Below are positions 7,050 to 14,744 of a stretch of DNA of 38,170 nucleotides, in pieces. Position 1 is the first letter of the stretch. Each line of letters begins with the position of its first letter. The notes beneath the pieces are model-generated. The model had not been told where the DNA came from. It saw only the letters and a list, made by a program, of their open reading frames with translations, and searched no databases. The DNA is from Patescibacteria group bacterium (GTDB lineage: Bacteria > Patescibacteriota > Patescibacteriia > 2-12-FULL-60-25): NCBI GenBank assembly GCA_018830085.1, contig JAHJSR010000069.1:1-38170 (forward strand). The letters run 5' to 3'. The position numbers and the translations under genes were made by a program.

Positions 7050-8186
7050 ATGCAAAAAGTTTGGCTAGATCGACTTGCTCGTACAGACTGGATCCTTTTA
7101 GGATCTGTTTTTACATTAACCGCAATTGGACTTTTGATGATATATGGTATAGGCGCATCATATGAAACAGTCTCATTAATACAATTTCGTAAACAAATCA
7201 TCGCACTGATTATTGGCTTTGCGGGTCTGATCACTCTTTCAATTATTGATTTTAGACAAATAAAAATACTGGGAACTGTAATTTATGTTTTTGGTTTACT
7301 GATGCTAACTTCGGTATTGATATTTGGAGTTACAATTAGAGGTACAAGAGGATGGTTTGAAATAGGCAGTATTACAATTCAGCCGGTTGAGATTGCCAAA
7401 ATCATCTTCGCGATATTTTTAGCTTCTTATTTTGCTAGACATATACACAAACGTTTAAACTGGATAACTTTTTTTGGTAGTACCTTTGCAATGTTGGCCT
7501 ATGTCGGTTTGATTCTCCTACAGCCTGACTTTGGGTCGGCCATGGTTATAGTTGTAATGTGGGCTGTAGCTATTGCATTCGCCGGCCTTAGGCCTCGGGC
7601 TTGGTTTTTTTTAATCAGCATTGCTACATTGTCTGCCATACTACTTTGGAGTTTTGGTCTGCAACCTTATCAAAAAGATCGTATAACATCATTCTTAAAT
7701 CCACAGGCAGATCCGCTGGGCGCTGGATATAATGTTATACAAGCTCAAACGGCCATCGGTTCAGGCGGTTGGTTTGGTAAGGGTGTGGGCGAGGGGAGTC
7801 AATCTCGCTTACGTTTTTTACCTGAGGCCTCAACTGACTTTATGTTTGCTGTTATGGGCGAAGAGTTGGGTTTTGTTGGTATCGCCCTAGTACTTACACT
7901 TTTTGGGACTTTGTTAGTTCGTGTAATTTGGATAGGTTATAAATCAAAAGATGTGTTTGCCGCTGTTTACTGTGTAGCCATAGTGGGTATGTTCGGTATG
8001 CATGTTTTGGTAAACGCAGGTATGAACATGGGAGTAATGCCTGTTACTGGAATTCCCTTACCATTTGCATCTGCAGCAGCTTCTAGTTTGGTGGCTGGTT
8101 TTTTTGCGATTGGCTTGGTTCAGAGTATCGTTGTTCACGCTTCACACGAGGACCAATTTTCATTTCTTCCACCAAAAGTTCATTGA
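7050..8186 (+). CDS. rodA: Peptidoglycan glycosyltransferase RodA (SEDS family)
   Basis: The 378-residue multi-pass protein has about ten membrane helices, the usual SEDS length. It begins with the RodA-like Arg-Thr-Asp-Trp-Ile-Leu-Leu. Family landmarks include Gly-Ser-Ile-Thr-Ile-Gln-Pro-Val-Glu-Ile-Ala-Lys (about 106-117), Leu-Gln-Pro-Asp-Phe-Gly, and Leu-Pro-Glu-Ala-Ser-Thr-Asp-Phe-Met-Phe-Ala, which holds the predicted catalytic Asp. Near the end comes Met-Pro-Val-Thr-Gly-Ile-Pro-Leu-Pro-Phe. SEDS proteins polymerise lipid II into glycan strands with a class B penicillin-binding protein, which is not in this window. RodA is preferred over FtsW because of the N-terminus and because the gene lies away from ftsA-ftsZ; FtsW remains possible. 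It shares a transcript with the preceding membrane protein. Confidence 0.92.
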   Translation: MQKVWLDRLARTDWILLGSVFTLTAIGLLMIYGIGASYETVSLIQFRKQIIALIIGFAGLITLSIIDFRQIKILGTVIYVFGLLMLTSVLIFGVTIRGTRGWFEIGSITIQPVEIAKIIFAIFLASYFARHIHKRLNWITFFGSTFAMLAYVGLILLQPDFGSAMVIVVMWAVAIAFAGLRPRAWFFLISIATLSAILLWSFGLQPYQKDRITSFLNPQADPLGAGYNVIQAQTAIGSGGWFGKGVGEGSQSRLRFLPEASTDFMFAVMGEELGFVGIALVLTLFGTLLVRVIWIGYKSKDVFAAVYCVAIVGMFGMHVLVNAGMNMGVMPVTGIPLPFASAAASSLVAGFFAIGLVQSIVVHASHEDQFSFLPPKVH

Positions 8187-8209
8187 CCAGCCACCTCGCT
8201 TGCGATAAT
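8183..8209 (+). promoter_or_regulatory. Candidate promoter for the zinc-ribbon protein and L25 genes
   Basis: TTGACC (8183-8188) overlaps the rodA stop. After 15 bp comes an extended -10, TGC-GATAAT (8201-8209). The predicted start lies near 8216, inside the annotated gene. That favours ATG 8218 over ATG 8212 as the true start of a leaderless message. Confidence 0.4.
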
Positions 8210-8211
8210 CT

Positions 8212-8559
8212 ATGTCAATGCAACCATCACCAATTCAGCCACTAATGACACACTGCCCAATGTGCCATTCTTTGTATTCAGCATCAGATATTAAGCTTAT
8301 TAAACAAGATGCACGAGTTAAACTTTATCATTCAACTTGTCGCACCTGTAAACATGGCCTTTTTGCATATGAAATCGAAGCGACTGGGGGCATGAGTTCC
8401 TTGGGGTTGGTAACAGATGCGATTAATGATGATGCATATAGATTGCAACAATTCCAGGTTGTGAGTGCAGAGGAGTGTATAGAAGTGCACAAACTCATTT
8501 TTGAGCAAAGCCGTGACTTATGCAGCAGATTGCTTGACATTTCCGGTAAACTCGCATAA
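8212..8559 (+). CDS. Small zinc-ribbon protein, function unknown
   Basis: The 115-residue cytoplasmic protein (113 if started at ATG 8218) has a zinc-ribbon pattern: Cys15-Pro-Met-Cys18 and, 25 residues on, Cys43-Arg-Thr-Cys46 followed by His48. A two-strand ribbon would hold one zinc ion. The C-terminal half is helical, with no further motif. It is placed between rodA and the L25 gene and ends 71 nt before the latter. The two-Cys-pair layout could suit a nucleic-acid or protein adaptor, but I recognise no specific family. Confidence 0.7.
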   Translation: MSMQPSPIQPLMTHCPMCHSLYSASDIKLIKQDARVKLYHSTCRTCKHGLFAYEIEATGGMSSLGLVTDAINDDAYRLQQFQVVSAEECIEVHKLIFEQSRDLCSRLLDISGKLA

Positions 8560-8589
8560 CATCAGCCTACTAAACAGCATATATATTAT

Positions 8590-8621
8590 ATTGCTAATTT
8601 CTAAAATTAATTGCTAATTTC
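8590..8621 (+). repeat. Tandem 12-bp repeat before the L25 gene
   Basis: ATTGCTAATTTC occurs at 8590-8601 and again at 8610-8621, 20 bp apart, ending 9 nt before ATG 8631. Two full helical turns separate the copies, which could suit a binding site, but the sequence is very AT-rich and it may be a simple slippage repeat. Confidence 0.35.
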
Positions 8622-8630
8622 GAAGAGAGT

Positions 8631-9311
8631 ATGTCGTTGATATTAAACGTAAAAAAGCGCAACCCAGCGGAAAATAGCGCGTTAACTGATACAGACCTAA
8701 AAGCAGTAGTCTATGGTGGTGGATCTGAATCCAGACCTATTTTAATCAGTAAAAGCGATTTTTTACATCTTTTTAAGGATGTTAAATATTCGTCCTTGTT
8801 TGATTTAATTATCGACGGAGGAGCTCCTGTAAAGGCTCTTTTTCAAGAAGTCCAAGTAAATCCTGTAAGCATGGACCCAATACACGTTGATTTAATACAA
8901 ATAAGAATGGATCAAGCCATGACTTTAGATGTTCCTCTTGAATTTATCGGTGAATCAAAAGCCATGAAAATGGGTGGTACACTTAACAAACCTTATGAAG
9001 AAATTGAGGTTGAGTGCTTGCCTGACAAACTACCGAAAAGCATCGAAGTTGACTTATCTAAATTGGAAACTTACGAAGATCGTATCACCGCCGGTAATTT
9101 AGTCTTACCAGAAGGCGTTAAGATAACTCTCGATCCAGAAGAACTTATAGTTTCGGTTGATGCACCATTATCCGAAGAAGATCAAAAGAAACTAGAAGAA
9201 GCAAATATTGGTGATGTCGCAGCCGTAACCTCGGAAGCGGATGAAAAGAAGGGTGAAGAAGAAGGCAAAGAAGGTGAAGCCGAAGCAGGCAAGACAGAAA
9301 AACCAGCCTAA
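8631..9311 (+). CDS. rplY: 50S ribosomal protein L25, long CTC/TL5 form
   Basis: The 226-residue protein binds 5S rRNA in the large subunit. The N-terminal L25 domain (about 1-90) contains Lys-Lys-Arg-Asn-Pro-Ala-Glu-Asn, Ala-Val-Val-Tyr-Gly-Gly-Gly and the conserved Gln-Glu-Val-Gln-Val-Asn-Pro-Val-Ser. The latter is followed by Ile-His-Val-Asp-Leu. A second beta domain (about 95-185) matches the long CTC/TL5 form. The last 40 residues are a Lys/Glu-rich acidic tail. The N-terminus is slightly changed: the usual Arg-Glu-x-x-Gly-Lys is replaced by Arg-Asn-Pro-Ala-Glu-Asn. A weak purine-rich SD (GAAGAGAG) precedes ATG 8631. It ends 7 nt before the DUF3048 gene, so the two are probably co-transcribed. 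Confidence 0.93.
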   Translation: MSLILNVKKRNPAENSALTDTDLKAVVYGGGSESRPILISKSDFLHLFKDVKYSSLFDLIIDGGAPVKALFQEVQVNPVSMDPIHVDLIQIRMDQAMTLDVPLEFIGESKAMKMGGTLNKPYEEIEVECLPDKLPKSIEVDLSKLETYEDRITAGNLVLPEGVKITLDPEELIVSVDAPLSEEDQKKLEEANIGDVAAVTSEADEKKGEEEGKEGEAEAGKTEKPA

Positions 9312-9318
9312 AAAAATC

Positions 9319-10428
9319 ATGGAGGGAAAATTCAAAAATCGAGAAAGTAAAATATCTCCTGAGTTATTACTTAAGAGATATTGGCCGTATCTATCAGTGG
9401 CAGTTATTATAATTGTTGCTATTAGCTACGGCCTTTTTCATTATGCTATAACCAGGGGAGATGATCCCGAACCAGATCAAAACGCTACCACCACAACACA
9501 AATACAAGAGCACGAATGGGATGGTCTTTATGATCGTCAGCTTGATGGTTTTCGTGTATCTGAAGAAGAAGCTTCATTAATACCACGTGCGGTCATGATA
9601 GAAAATCATGTTGATGCCAGACCTCTTTCCGGTGTATCAAAAGCTAGTGTTGTATTTGAAGCACCTGTTGAAGGTGGGATAACGAGAATGTTGGTTGTAT
9701 TTGATGCCACTACGACTGTCGAAAAAATCGGACCAGTGCGTAGTGCACGACCTTATTTTGTTGAGATTGCTCAGGCTTTAAATGCCATGTATGTACATGT
9801 TGGTGGTAGTCCAGAAGCTTTAAATCGAATCGGAGGTCTATCAAATTTTTACAATTTAGATGAAATGGCAGGGGAAAGTTATTTTTGGAGGGCTTCCAAC
9901 CGTTATGCTCCACACAACGCCTACACAAATTCTGATAATCTAAATGAAGCTGAGCAAGATAAAAAATGGATGGCAAGAAAATTTACTGCTTGGTCTTTTG
10001 ATGATCCGGAATCAAACGAATTTGGAGATGTAAGAGAAGTGCAAATACCTTACGATGGTTCTTATAAAGTAAAGTGGGTATTTGATGAACGAACGGGTCT
10101 ATATCAGCGTTATCTTGGAGGTACTATCCAAAAGGATCTTGATGGATCGTTTGTTACATCAAAAAATATAGTAGTACTTGAGTCCGAACAAAGAGTATTG
10201 GATGACTATGGTCGTCTTTTTGTTCGTACCACTGGTGAAGGTAAAGCCTGGGTTTATCAAAATGGATATGCACAAGAGGGCAAATGGAAGCGACAATCGA
10301 GTAATTTCTTTGAAATATTAACACCTGATGACAATGATATATCATTAAGTCGTGGTAATACTTGGGTAGAGTTCGCGACTCTGGAAAAGTATCAGCCAAT
10401 AGAAAAAGTGTCATCTTTGGACGAATAG
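9319..10428 (+). CDS. DUF3048 domain protein, membrane-anchored (YerB-like)
   Basis: The 369-residue protein has a cytoplasmic N-terminus, one membrane helix (about 21-44) and an extracellular DUF3048 region. Family motifs are Met-Ile-Glu-Asn-His-Val-Asp-Ala-Arg-Pro-Leu-Ser-Gly, Glu-Gly-Gly-Ile-Thr-Arg, Ile-Gly-Pro-Val-Arg-Ser-Ala-Arg-Pro-Tyr and Val-Gly-Gly-Ser-Pro (about 90-190). A C-terminal DUF3048_C part spans about 235-360. ATG 9319 is chosen because upstream in-frame codons overlap the acidic tail of L25 and encode only Lys/Arg-rich sequence. YerB-type proteins are usually lipoproteins; here a membrane helix replaces the lipobox. Function is not established. Its position just before murA hints at an envelope role. 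Confidence 0.9.
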   Translation: MEGKFKNRESKISPELLLKRYWPYLSVAVIIIVAISYGLFHYAITRGDDPEPDQNATTTTQIQEHEWDGLYDRQLDGFRVSEEEASLIPRAVMIENHVDARPLSGVSKASVVFEAPVEGGITRMLVVFDATTTVEKIGPVRSARPYFVEIAQALNAMYVHVGGSPEALNRIGGLSNFYNLDEMAGESYFWRASNRYAPHNAYTNSDNLNEAEQDKKWMARKFTAWSFDDPESNEFGDVREVQIPYDGSYKVKWVFDERTGLYQRYLGGTIQKDLDGSFVTSKNIVVLESEQRVLDDYGRLFVRTTGEGKAWVYQNGYAQEGKWKRQSSNFFEILTPDDNDISLSRGNTWVEFATLEKYQPIEKVSSLDE

Positions 10429-10454
10429 CTGCGTTAATGACAATATCAAATATT

Positions 10455-11783
10455 ATGAAAACAACTCCTAAAAACAATAGCCAAGGACGTTCTTATATAG
10501 TCAGAGGTGGCAATCCTCTTAATGGTGAGATTTCTGTCAGTGGAGCTAAAAATGCGGCAACCAAACAAATGGTCGCCTGTCTTTTAACATCCGACCCTGT
10601 AACATTAAAAAATATTCCACAGATTGGCGATGTTGAAGCTACGGCCGAACTTTTAGAGGGCTTGGGAGTTAAGATAGAGAAAAATGATCAGGATTACACA
10701 ATTTCTGCTGCCAGTCTGAATACGTCTAAAGTATCTGCCGCTTTTAGTCGCAAAAATCGCATACCAATTCTTCTTATAGGTCCATTATTGCATCGCTTTG
10801 GCGAAGCGCGTATTCCCATGCTTGGTGGTTGTAAAATAGGACCTCGTCCAATCGATATACACATGCAGGGTCTAGAAAAAATGGGAGCGGAAGTTACTTG
10901 CGAAGATGGCTATTATACGATCCGCGCAAAGGAGTTAAAGGCGACTATGATTGAGTTGCGTTTTCCATCCGTGGGAGCCACAGAAAATTTAATGCTAGCT
11001 GCAGTGTTAGCTAAAGGTACAACCACAATAGCTAATGCGGCCATAGAACCAGAGATAATGGATACAGCAAAACTATTGCAAGCAATGGGCGCAATAATTA
11101 ATTTAGAAGCCAATCGTACTTGGGTTATTGAGGGTGTAGAAAAACTTAATGGTGCTGTTCATGAAGTAATTCCTGATCGTATAGAAGCCGCTTCATTTGG
11201 AATTGCAGCAGCTTTAACCGGTGGTTCGGTCTTTATCCGCAACGCGCGTCAAAACGATCTTTTATCTTTTTTAAATGCCATACGTAAAGTTGGAGTACCA
11301 TTTACGATTCAGTCCGACGGTATACTTTTTGGATCAGCAGAATCTTATAAACCAGTTGTAATTGAAACAGATGTTCATCCTGGCTTTATGACAGATTGGC
11401 AACAACCTTTTGTTATGCTTTTAACTCAAGCTAATGGAGTTTCAATTGTACACGAAACTATTTTTGAAGATCGTTTTGGTTATACTGAATCTTTAAAACA
11501 AATGGGAGCGCATATTCAATTGCATTCAGATTGCCTTGGAAGTAAAGAGTGTCGTTATAAGCACCAAAATTATATGCATTCCTGCATCGTATCCGGTCCA
11601 ACTCCACTCAAGGCCGCTGATATATGCATACCCGACTTGCGCGCTGGTTTCTCATATCTACTAGCCGCTCTAATGGCTGATGGAGAATCTCATATCACAG
11701 GCATAGATCATATCGAGCGAGGTTATGAAAAAATCTTAGACAAGATGAAGTCTTTAGGTGCGGATATCGAGGTAACAGAGTAA
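10455..11783 (+). CDS. murA: UDP-N-acetylglucosamine 1-carboxyvinyltransferase (MurA)
   Basis: The 442-residue enzyme transfers enolpyruvate from PEP to UDP-GlcNAc, the first committed step of peptidoglycan synthesis. It shows Ser-Gly-Ala-Lys32-Asn33-Ala-Ala and Ile-Gly-Pro-Leu-Leu-His-Arg-Phe-Gly-Glu-Ala-Arg. The loop Leu-Gly-Gly-Cys126-Lys-Ile-Gly-Pro-Arg-Pro-Ile-Asp-Ile-His carries the PEP- and fosfomycin-reactive Cys, and Thr-Asp314-Trp-Gln matches the catalytic Asp. Near 380-400 there is an extra Cys/His/Lys-rich stretch not typical of the family. ATG 10455 is preferred, with ATG 10437 as the alternative; neither has an SD. It is 26 nt behind the DUF3048 gene. Its stop lies 3 nt from the stop of the convergent prmC. 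Confidence 0.95.
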   Translation: MKTTPKNNSQGRSYIVRGGNPLNGEISVSGAKNAATKQMVACLLTSDPVTLKNIPQIGDVEATAELLEGLGVKIEKNDQDYTISAASLNTSKVSAAFSRKNRIPILLIGPLLHRFGEARIPMLGGCKIGPRPIDIHMQGLEKMGAEVTCEDGYYTIRAKELKATMIELRFPSVGATENLMLAAVLAKGTTTIANAAIEPEIMDTAKLLQAMGAIINLEANRTWVIEGVEKLNGAVHEVIPDRIEAASFGIAAALTGGSVFIRNARQNDLLSFLNAIRKVGVPFTIQSDGILFGSAESYKPVVIETDVHPGFMTDWQQPFVMLLTQANGVSIVHETIFEDRFGYTESLKQMGAHIQLHSDCLGSKECRYKHQNYMHSCIVSGPTPLKAADICIPDLRAGFSYLLAALMADGESHITGIDHIERGYEKILDKMKSLGADIEVTE

Positions 11784-11786
11784 GTA

Positions 11787-12704
11787 TCAATTGATCACGA
11801 TTCTTACAAACCTTTTTCTACCAAATAAATCTTTATATACTTTTATTTTTGCTCCATTATGAGTTTTTTTGGCGTACTCTAATAGGGGAGCGATTTGCCG
11901 AGGATCTACCTCAAACCAGATGGTGATTTTTTGATTCTTCGTAAACTTTTTTAAATTTTTAATTTGTAACAATAATTTTTTAATTAGTTTTAATCCATCA
12001 GTACCGGCAAACAATGCTAGATGGGGTTCGTAATCCACAACATCTTTTTGCATGGTCTTGGCATCAGAAGAGGGGAGATATGGTAAATTGGCGACAATGG
12101 TAATTCTGGTTAGGACATTATCTTTTGTTGAATCAATTTCTTTTTTAATAAAATTTATTAATTTTTTATCTAGAAGATTGCTGTGGATAACTTTCACACC
12201 TGTGGATAATTTCCTATTATTATATTTTACGACGCTAAGTGCTTTTTCCGAAATATCACTGGCAATAACTTGTGTATCTGGTAATGCTTTGCTTATCGAA
12301 CAGGCGATACATCCAGAACCGGTTCCAATATCAACCACAAGTTCTTTTCCACTTTTGTTCAAATTTTGTTTTTCTCCTTCCCCTACTTTTGTATCTTTAA
12401 TATTTTTTAAAATAAGTTCAACTAAATATTCAGTTTCCGGACGAGGGATTAGAACATTGGGATTAACCTTGAAATCAGAACCACAAAAAGGTTGTGATCC
12501 AATGATATAAGATAAGGGTTCGTTTTTTAGTCGTCTCATTGTAAGTCTTTGGAATTTTTTGTAATCACTAGTATCAATCAAATCATCTTTATGAGATTTT
12601 ATAAAAGTTCTATCTTTTTTTATAACAAAAGCTAAGATTTCCTCAGCTTCTTTTGTATCGATTTTCGGTAGTTTAACGGCGTCTTGAATGGTAATTTTTT
12701 GCAT
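11787..12704 (-). CDS. prmC: Peptide chain release factor N5-glutamine methyltransferase (PrmC/HemK), variant motif
   Basis: The 305-residue SAM-dependent methyltransferase should methylate the Gln of the release-factor GGQ motif. A helical N-terminal domain (about 1-85) is followed by Val-Leu-Ile-Pro-Arg-Pro-Glu-Thr-Glu, the PrmC signature. The SAM-binding Val-Val-Asp-Ile-Gly-Thr-Gly-Ser-Gly is at about 123-131. The Gln-binding motif, normally Asn-Pro-Pro-Tyr, reads Asn-Leu-Pro-Tyr at 206-209, an unusual change. ATG 12704 lacks an SD. An extended -10 (TGT-TATAGA, 12731-12723 on the minus strand) lies 18 nt upstream, divergent from the next plus-strand promoter. It is the only minus-strand gene in the housekeeping run. 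Confidence 0.9.
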   Translation of the reverse strand: MQKITIQDAVKLPKIDTKEAEEILAFVIKKDRTFIKSHKDDLIDTSDYKKFQRLTMRRLKNEPLSYIIGSQPFCGSDFKVNPNVLIPRPETEYLVELILKNIKDTKVGEGEKQNLNKSGKELVVDIGTGSGCIACSISKALPDTQVIASDISEKALSVVKYNNRKLSTGVKVIHSNLLDKKLINFIKKEIDSTKDNVLTRITIVANLPYLPSSDAKTMQKDVVDYEPHLALFAGTDGLKLIKKLLLQIKNLKKFTKNQKITIWFEVDPRQIAPLLEYAKKTHNGAKIKVYKDLFGRKRFVRIVIN

Positions 12705-12761
12705 TACAACAGCTTACCACTTTCTATAACACAAGCAAATTTTTTTTATGCTTAATAAACA

Positions 12762-12770
12762 TGATATAAT
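12762..12770 (+). promoter_or_regulatory. Extended -10 promoter giving a leaderless message
   Basis: TGA directly followed by TATAAT (12765-12770), with only 6 nt before ATG 12777. The start of transcription should coincide with the A of the start codon. This is the clearest leaderless arrangement in the window. Confidence 0.65.
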
Positions 12771-12776
12771 CACAAC

Positions 12777-14003
12777 ATGCTAAAAAGAATTTTTGCCAAA
12801 GTTGCTGATATAAAACTGCAAAATTTTTTTAGTAAATTAAAGCAGCCTGACTTTGTTGTTATTAATGATTTAGATCAAATTACTGATCCTAATCAACTGC
12901 CAGTGGAAATGCAATATGTTTTAATGGTTCGACCATCACGTTACTCACGTATTCGACAGCTAATACAAGCTGGTTATGGTTTAGTTGTAGTTAAAGAAAA
13001 GCAACTTCCGGCAGAGCTTCTAAGAGCGGTTCAAAGAATTTCGATGACTCAAGAATGCACTCTCTTCCCTTGGTTGGAGCATGCTCTTTTACGCGGGCAG
13101 AGACCTCATTGGCTGGAATCAGATCAAGAAGATGCTAACAACAAAGGTTATTCTTTGGATGATGAATTAAATATAATATTACAACATAAAAAAGAATTTA
13201 ATCATTTTGCAATAATAAATACACAGCAAGAATTTGTTTCCAATCACGACCTAGAATTTTTGCAGGAGCTTAACCAAGAAATTTTTGGTATACATGCACC
13301 ATTTTTAGCTCACAGGATAGCTTTTGTTAACGCATTTAATTTTCAGTATCTATGGAAATTATTATTAGCAACACTGCTTATTGCTGCTCCATTAGCTTAT
13401 TTTCTTGAATTTATTTTTCCTGGATTAGGAAAAGCAATACTGCCTTTGATCTATGGATCATTATTAGAAATAAAAAATTATATAAATAAATATCAACTAG
13501 GATACTCTGCCTGGCAGCTAAGGTCTGCGATCATACGCAACATGCCTTGGTATTTTATAGTGATTAGCAGTGCCGTGATGATTCAAATATTTTACTACTA
13601 CGGATCATATCATTTATCCGCTTTGTTTTTTACTTTGACATTATTATTGCTACCCATAGTATTAAAAACCAAAGATCTTATAAAAACCAAGTCTAACTTT
13701 ATTCGTTTAGTGTCAATGGGAAAAATTGATCCCAGCCTACTCTCTCGTTGGCCATTGGCAAAAGATGGAAATACTTGGTGGCTTGAGTATTTTGCATATG
13801 CAATTACATGCGTATTCATTTTAACTTTAATTTCACTAAGTCCTAAATTATTTAATTCGGGCGTTGCTATTGCTCTTTTATCAGCTTCTCCTTATCTAAT
13901 TTTGTTTTGTGTTATCCAGATCAAAGATGCATTACGGATACATGAGTTTAAGAGCCAAGTGAAGCAGGCTTTAAAGCAGACAATCGTGTCATTTGAGCGA
14001 TAA
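12777..14003 (+). CDS. Multi-pass membrane protein of unknown function
   Basis: The 408-residue protein has a soluble N-terminal part of about 190 residues with a Rossmann-like alternation of strands and helices (for example 25-30, 46-51, 67-72). It contains Val-Arg-Pro-Ser-Arg-Tyr-Ser-Arg-Ile-Arg. About six membrane helices follow, near 192-214, 217-231, 257-275, 280-297, 337-354 and 361-381. A basic cytoplasmic loop (298-335) splits them into two groups. The C-terminus is a short amphipathic helix. No signal peptide, catalytic motif or transporter signature is recognised. It stands alone between divergent prmC and lepB. Its composition is AT-rich like its neighbours, so there is no sign of transfer. 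Confidence 0.75.
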   Translation: MLKRIFAKVADIKLQNFFSKLKQPDFVVINDLDQITDPNQLPVEMQYVLMVRPSRYSRIRQLIQAGYGLVVVKEKQLPAELLRAVQRISMTQECTLFPWLEHALLRGQRPHWLESDQEDANNKGYSLDDELNIILQHKKEFNHFAIINTQQEFVSNHDLEFLQELNQEIFGIHAPFLAHRIAFVNAFNFQYLWKLLLATLLIAAPLAYFLEFIFPGLGKAILPLIYGSLLEIKNYINKYQLGYSAWQLRSAIIRNMPWYFIVISSAVMIQIFYYYGSYHLSALFFTLTLLLLPIVLKTKDLIKTKSNFIRLVSMGKIDPSLLSRWPLAKDGNTWWLEYFAYAITCVFILTLISLSPKLFNSGVAIALLSASPYLILFCVIQIKDALRIHEFKSQVKQALKQTIVSFER

Positions 14004-14087
14004 ATCTAATATAGACAAAAGGCCCGCAATACGCTAAGATTGGCTTTATACGCCTTCTCAAGTGCGCCAATTATTAATAATACAATT

Positions 14088-14690
14088 ATGGTATTTTCAC
14101 GTAATAACAATCAAGATGAACTAACCAAGCAGTCAGCTAATGTGGCGCTTTCGTTTTTTATAGAGTTGGTTCAAGTCTTGGCTATTTCATTAGCAATTAT
14201 CATACCGGTGCGGTATTTCTTGATTCAGCCTTTTTATGTTAAGGGAGCATCAATGGAGCCTAATTTTTTTGATCATGAATACCTTATAATCAACGAAATT
14301 AGTTATAGATTTCAGGAGCCTCAACGTGGAGAGATTTTGGTTTTCCATTATCCAAATGATCCAAAAAATTATTTTATAAAACGCATTGTTGGTCTTCCGG
14401 GTGAAACAGTAGAAATAGCCAATGGTCAAGTTAAAATATACAATGATGATTATCCTAATGGGATTATTTTGGATGAGCATTCCTATCTTGATGATGTATA
14501 TACATCACAAACGTCAACCGAAACTTTAGGTGCAGATGAGTATTATGTTTTGGGTGATAATCGCGCTTCAAGTTTAGACTCCCGATATTTTGGTCCAATA
14601 GATAGTAAAGTTATCGTTGGCAAGGTCTGGTTGCGTGGTTGGCCATTGGATCGTTGGATGATTTTTAACGACCCTACTTATAATTTATAA
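14088..14690 (+). CDS. lepB: Signal peptidase I
   Basis: The 200-residue membrane protease removes Sec signal peptides. One membrane helix (about 24-46) places the catalytic domain outside. Box B is Val-Lys-Gly-Ala-Ser55-Met-Glu-Pro-Asn, with Ser55 the nucleophile. Box D is Lys-Arg-Ile-Val-Gly-Leu-Pro-Gly, with Lys99 the general base. Box E is Val-Leu-Gly-Asp-Asn-Arg-Ala-Ser-Ser-Leu-Asp-Ser-Arg-Tyr-Phe-Gly. All boxes are intact and the length is typical of the short Gram-positive-like type. ATG 14088 is chosen over an upstream TTG because the extra residues are not conserved-looking. It is a likely processor of the Ala-x-Ala signal peptides of the surface proteins encoded further right. Confidence 0.95.
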   Translation: MVFSRNNNQDELTKQSANVALSFFIELVQVLAISLAIIIPVRYFLIQPFYVKGASMEPNFFDHEYLIINEISYRFQEPQRGEILVFHYPNDPKNYFIKRIVGLPGETVEIANGQVKIYNDDYPNGIILDEHSYLDDVYTSQTSTETLGADEYYVLGDNRASSLDSRYFGPIDSKVIVGKVWLRGWPLDRWMIFNDPTYNL

Positions 14691-14744
14691 CAGATTTTCA
14701 GTCATTAATGATCAGGGAATTCTAATAAAATTTAAAAAATATTT

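Noticed and set aside
11781-11812. Terminator between murA and prmC
   Set aside because: An imperfect stem (GTAAG...CTTAC) spans both stops, but there is no T-run on either strand, and the sequence is constrained by the prmC coding end.
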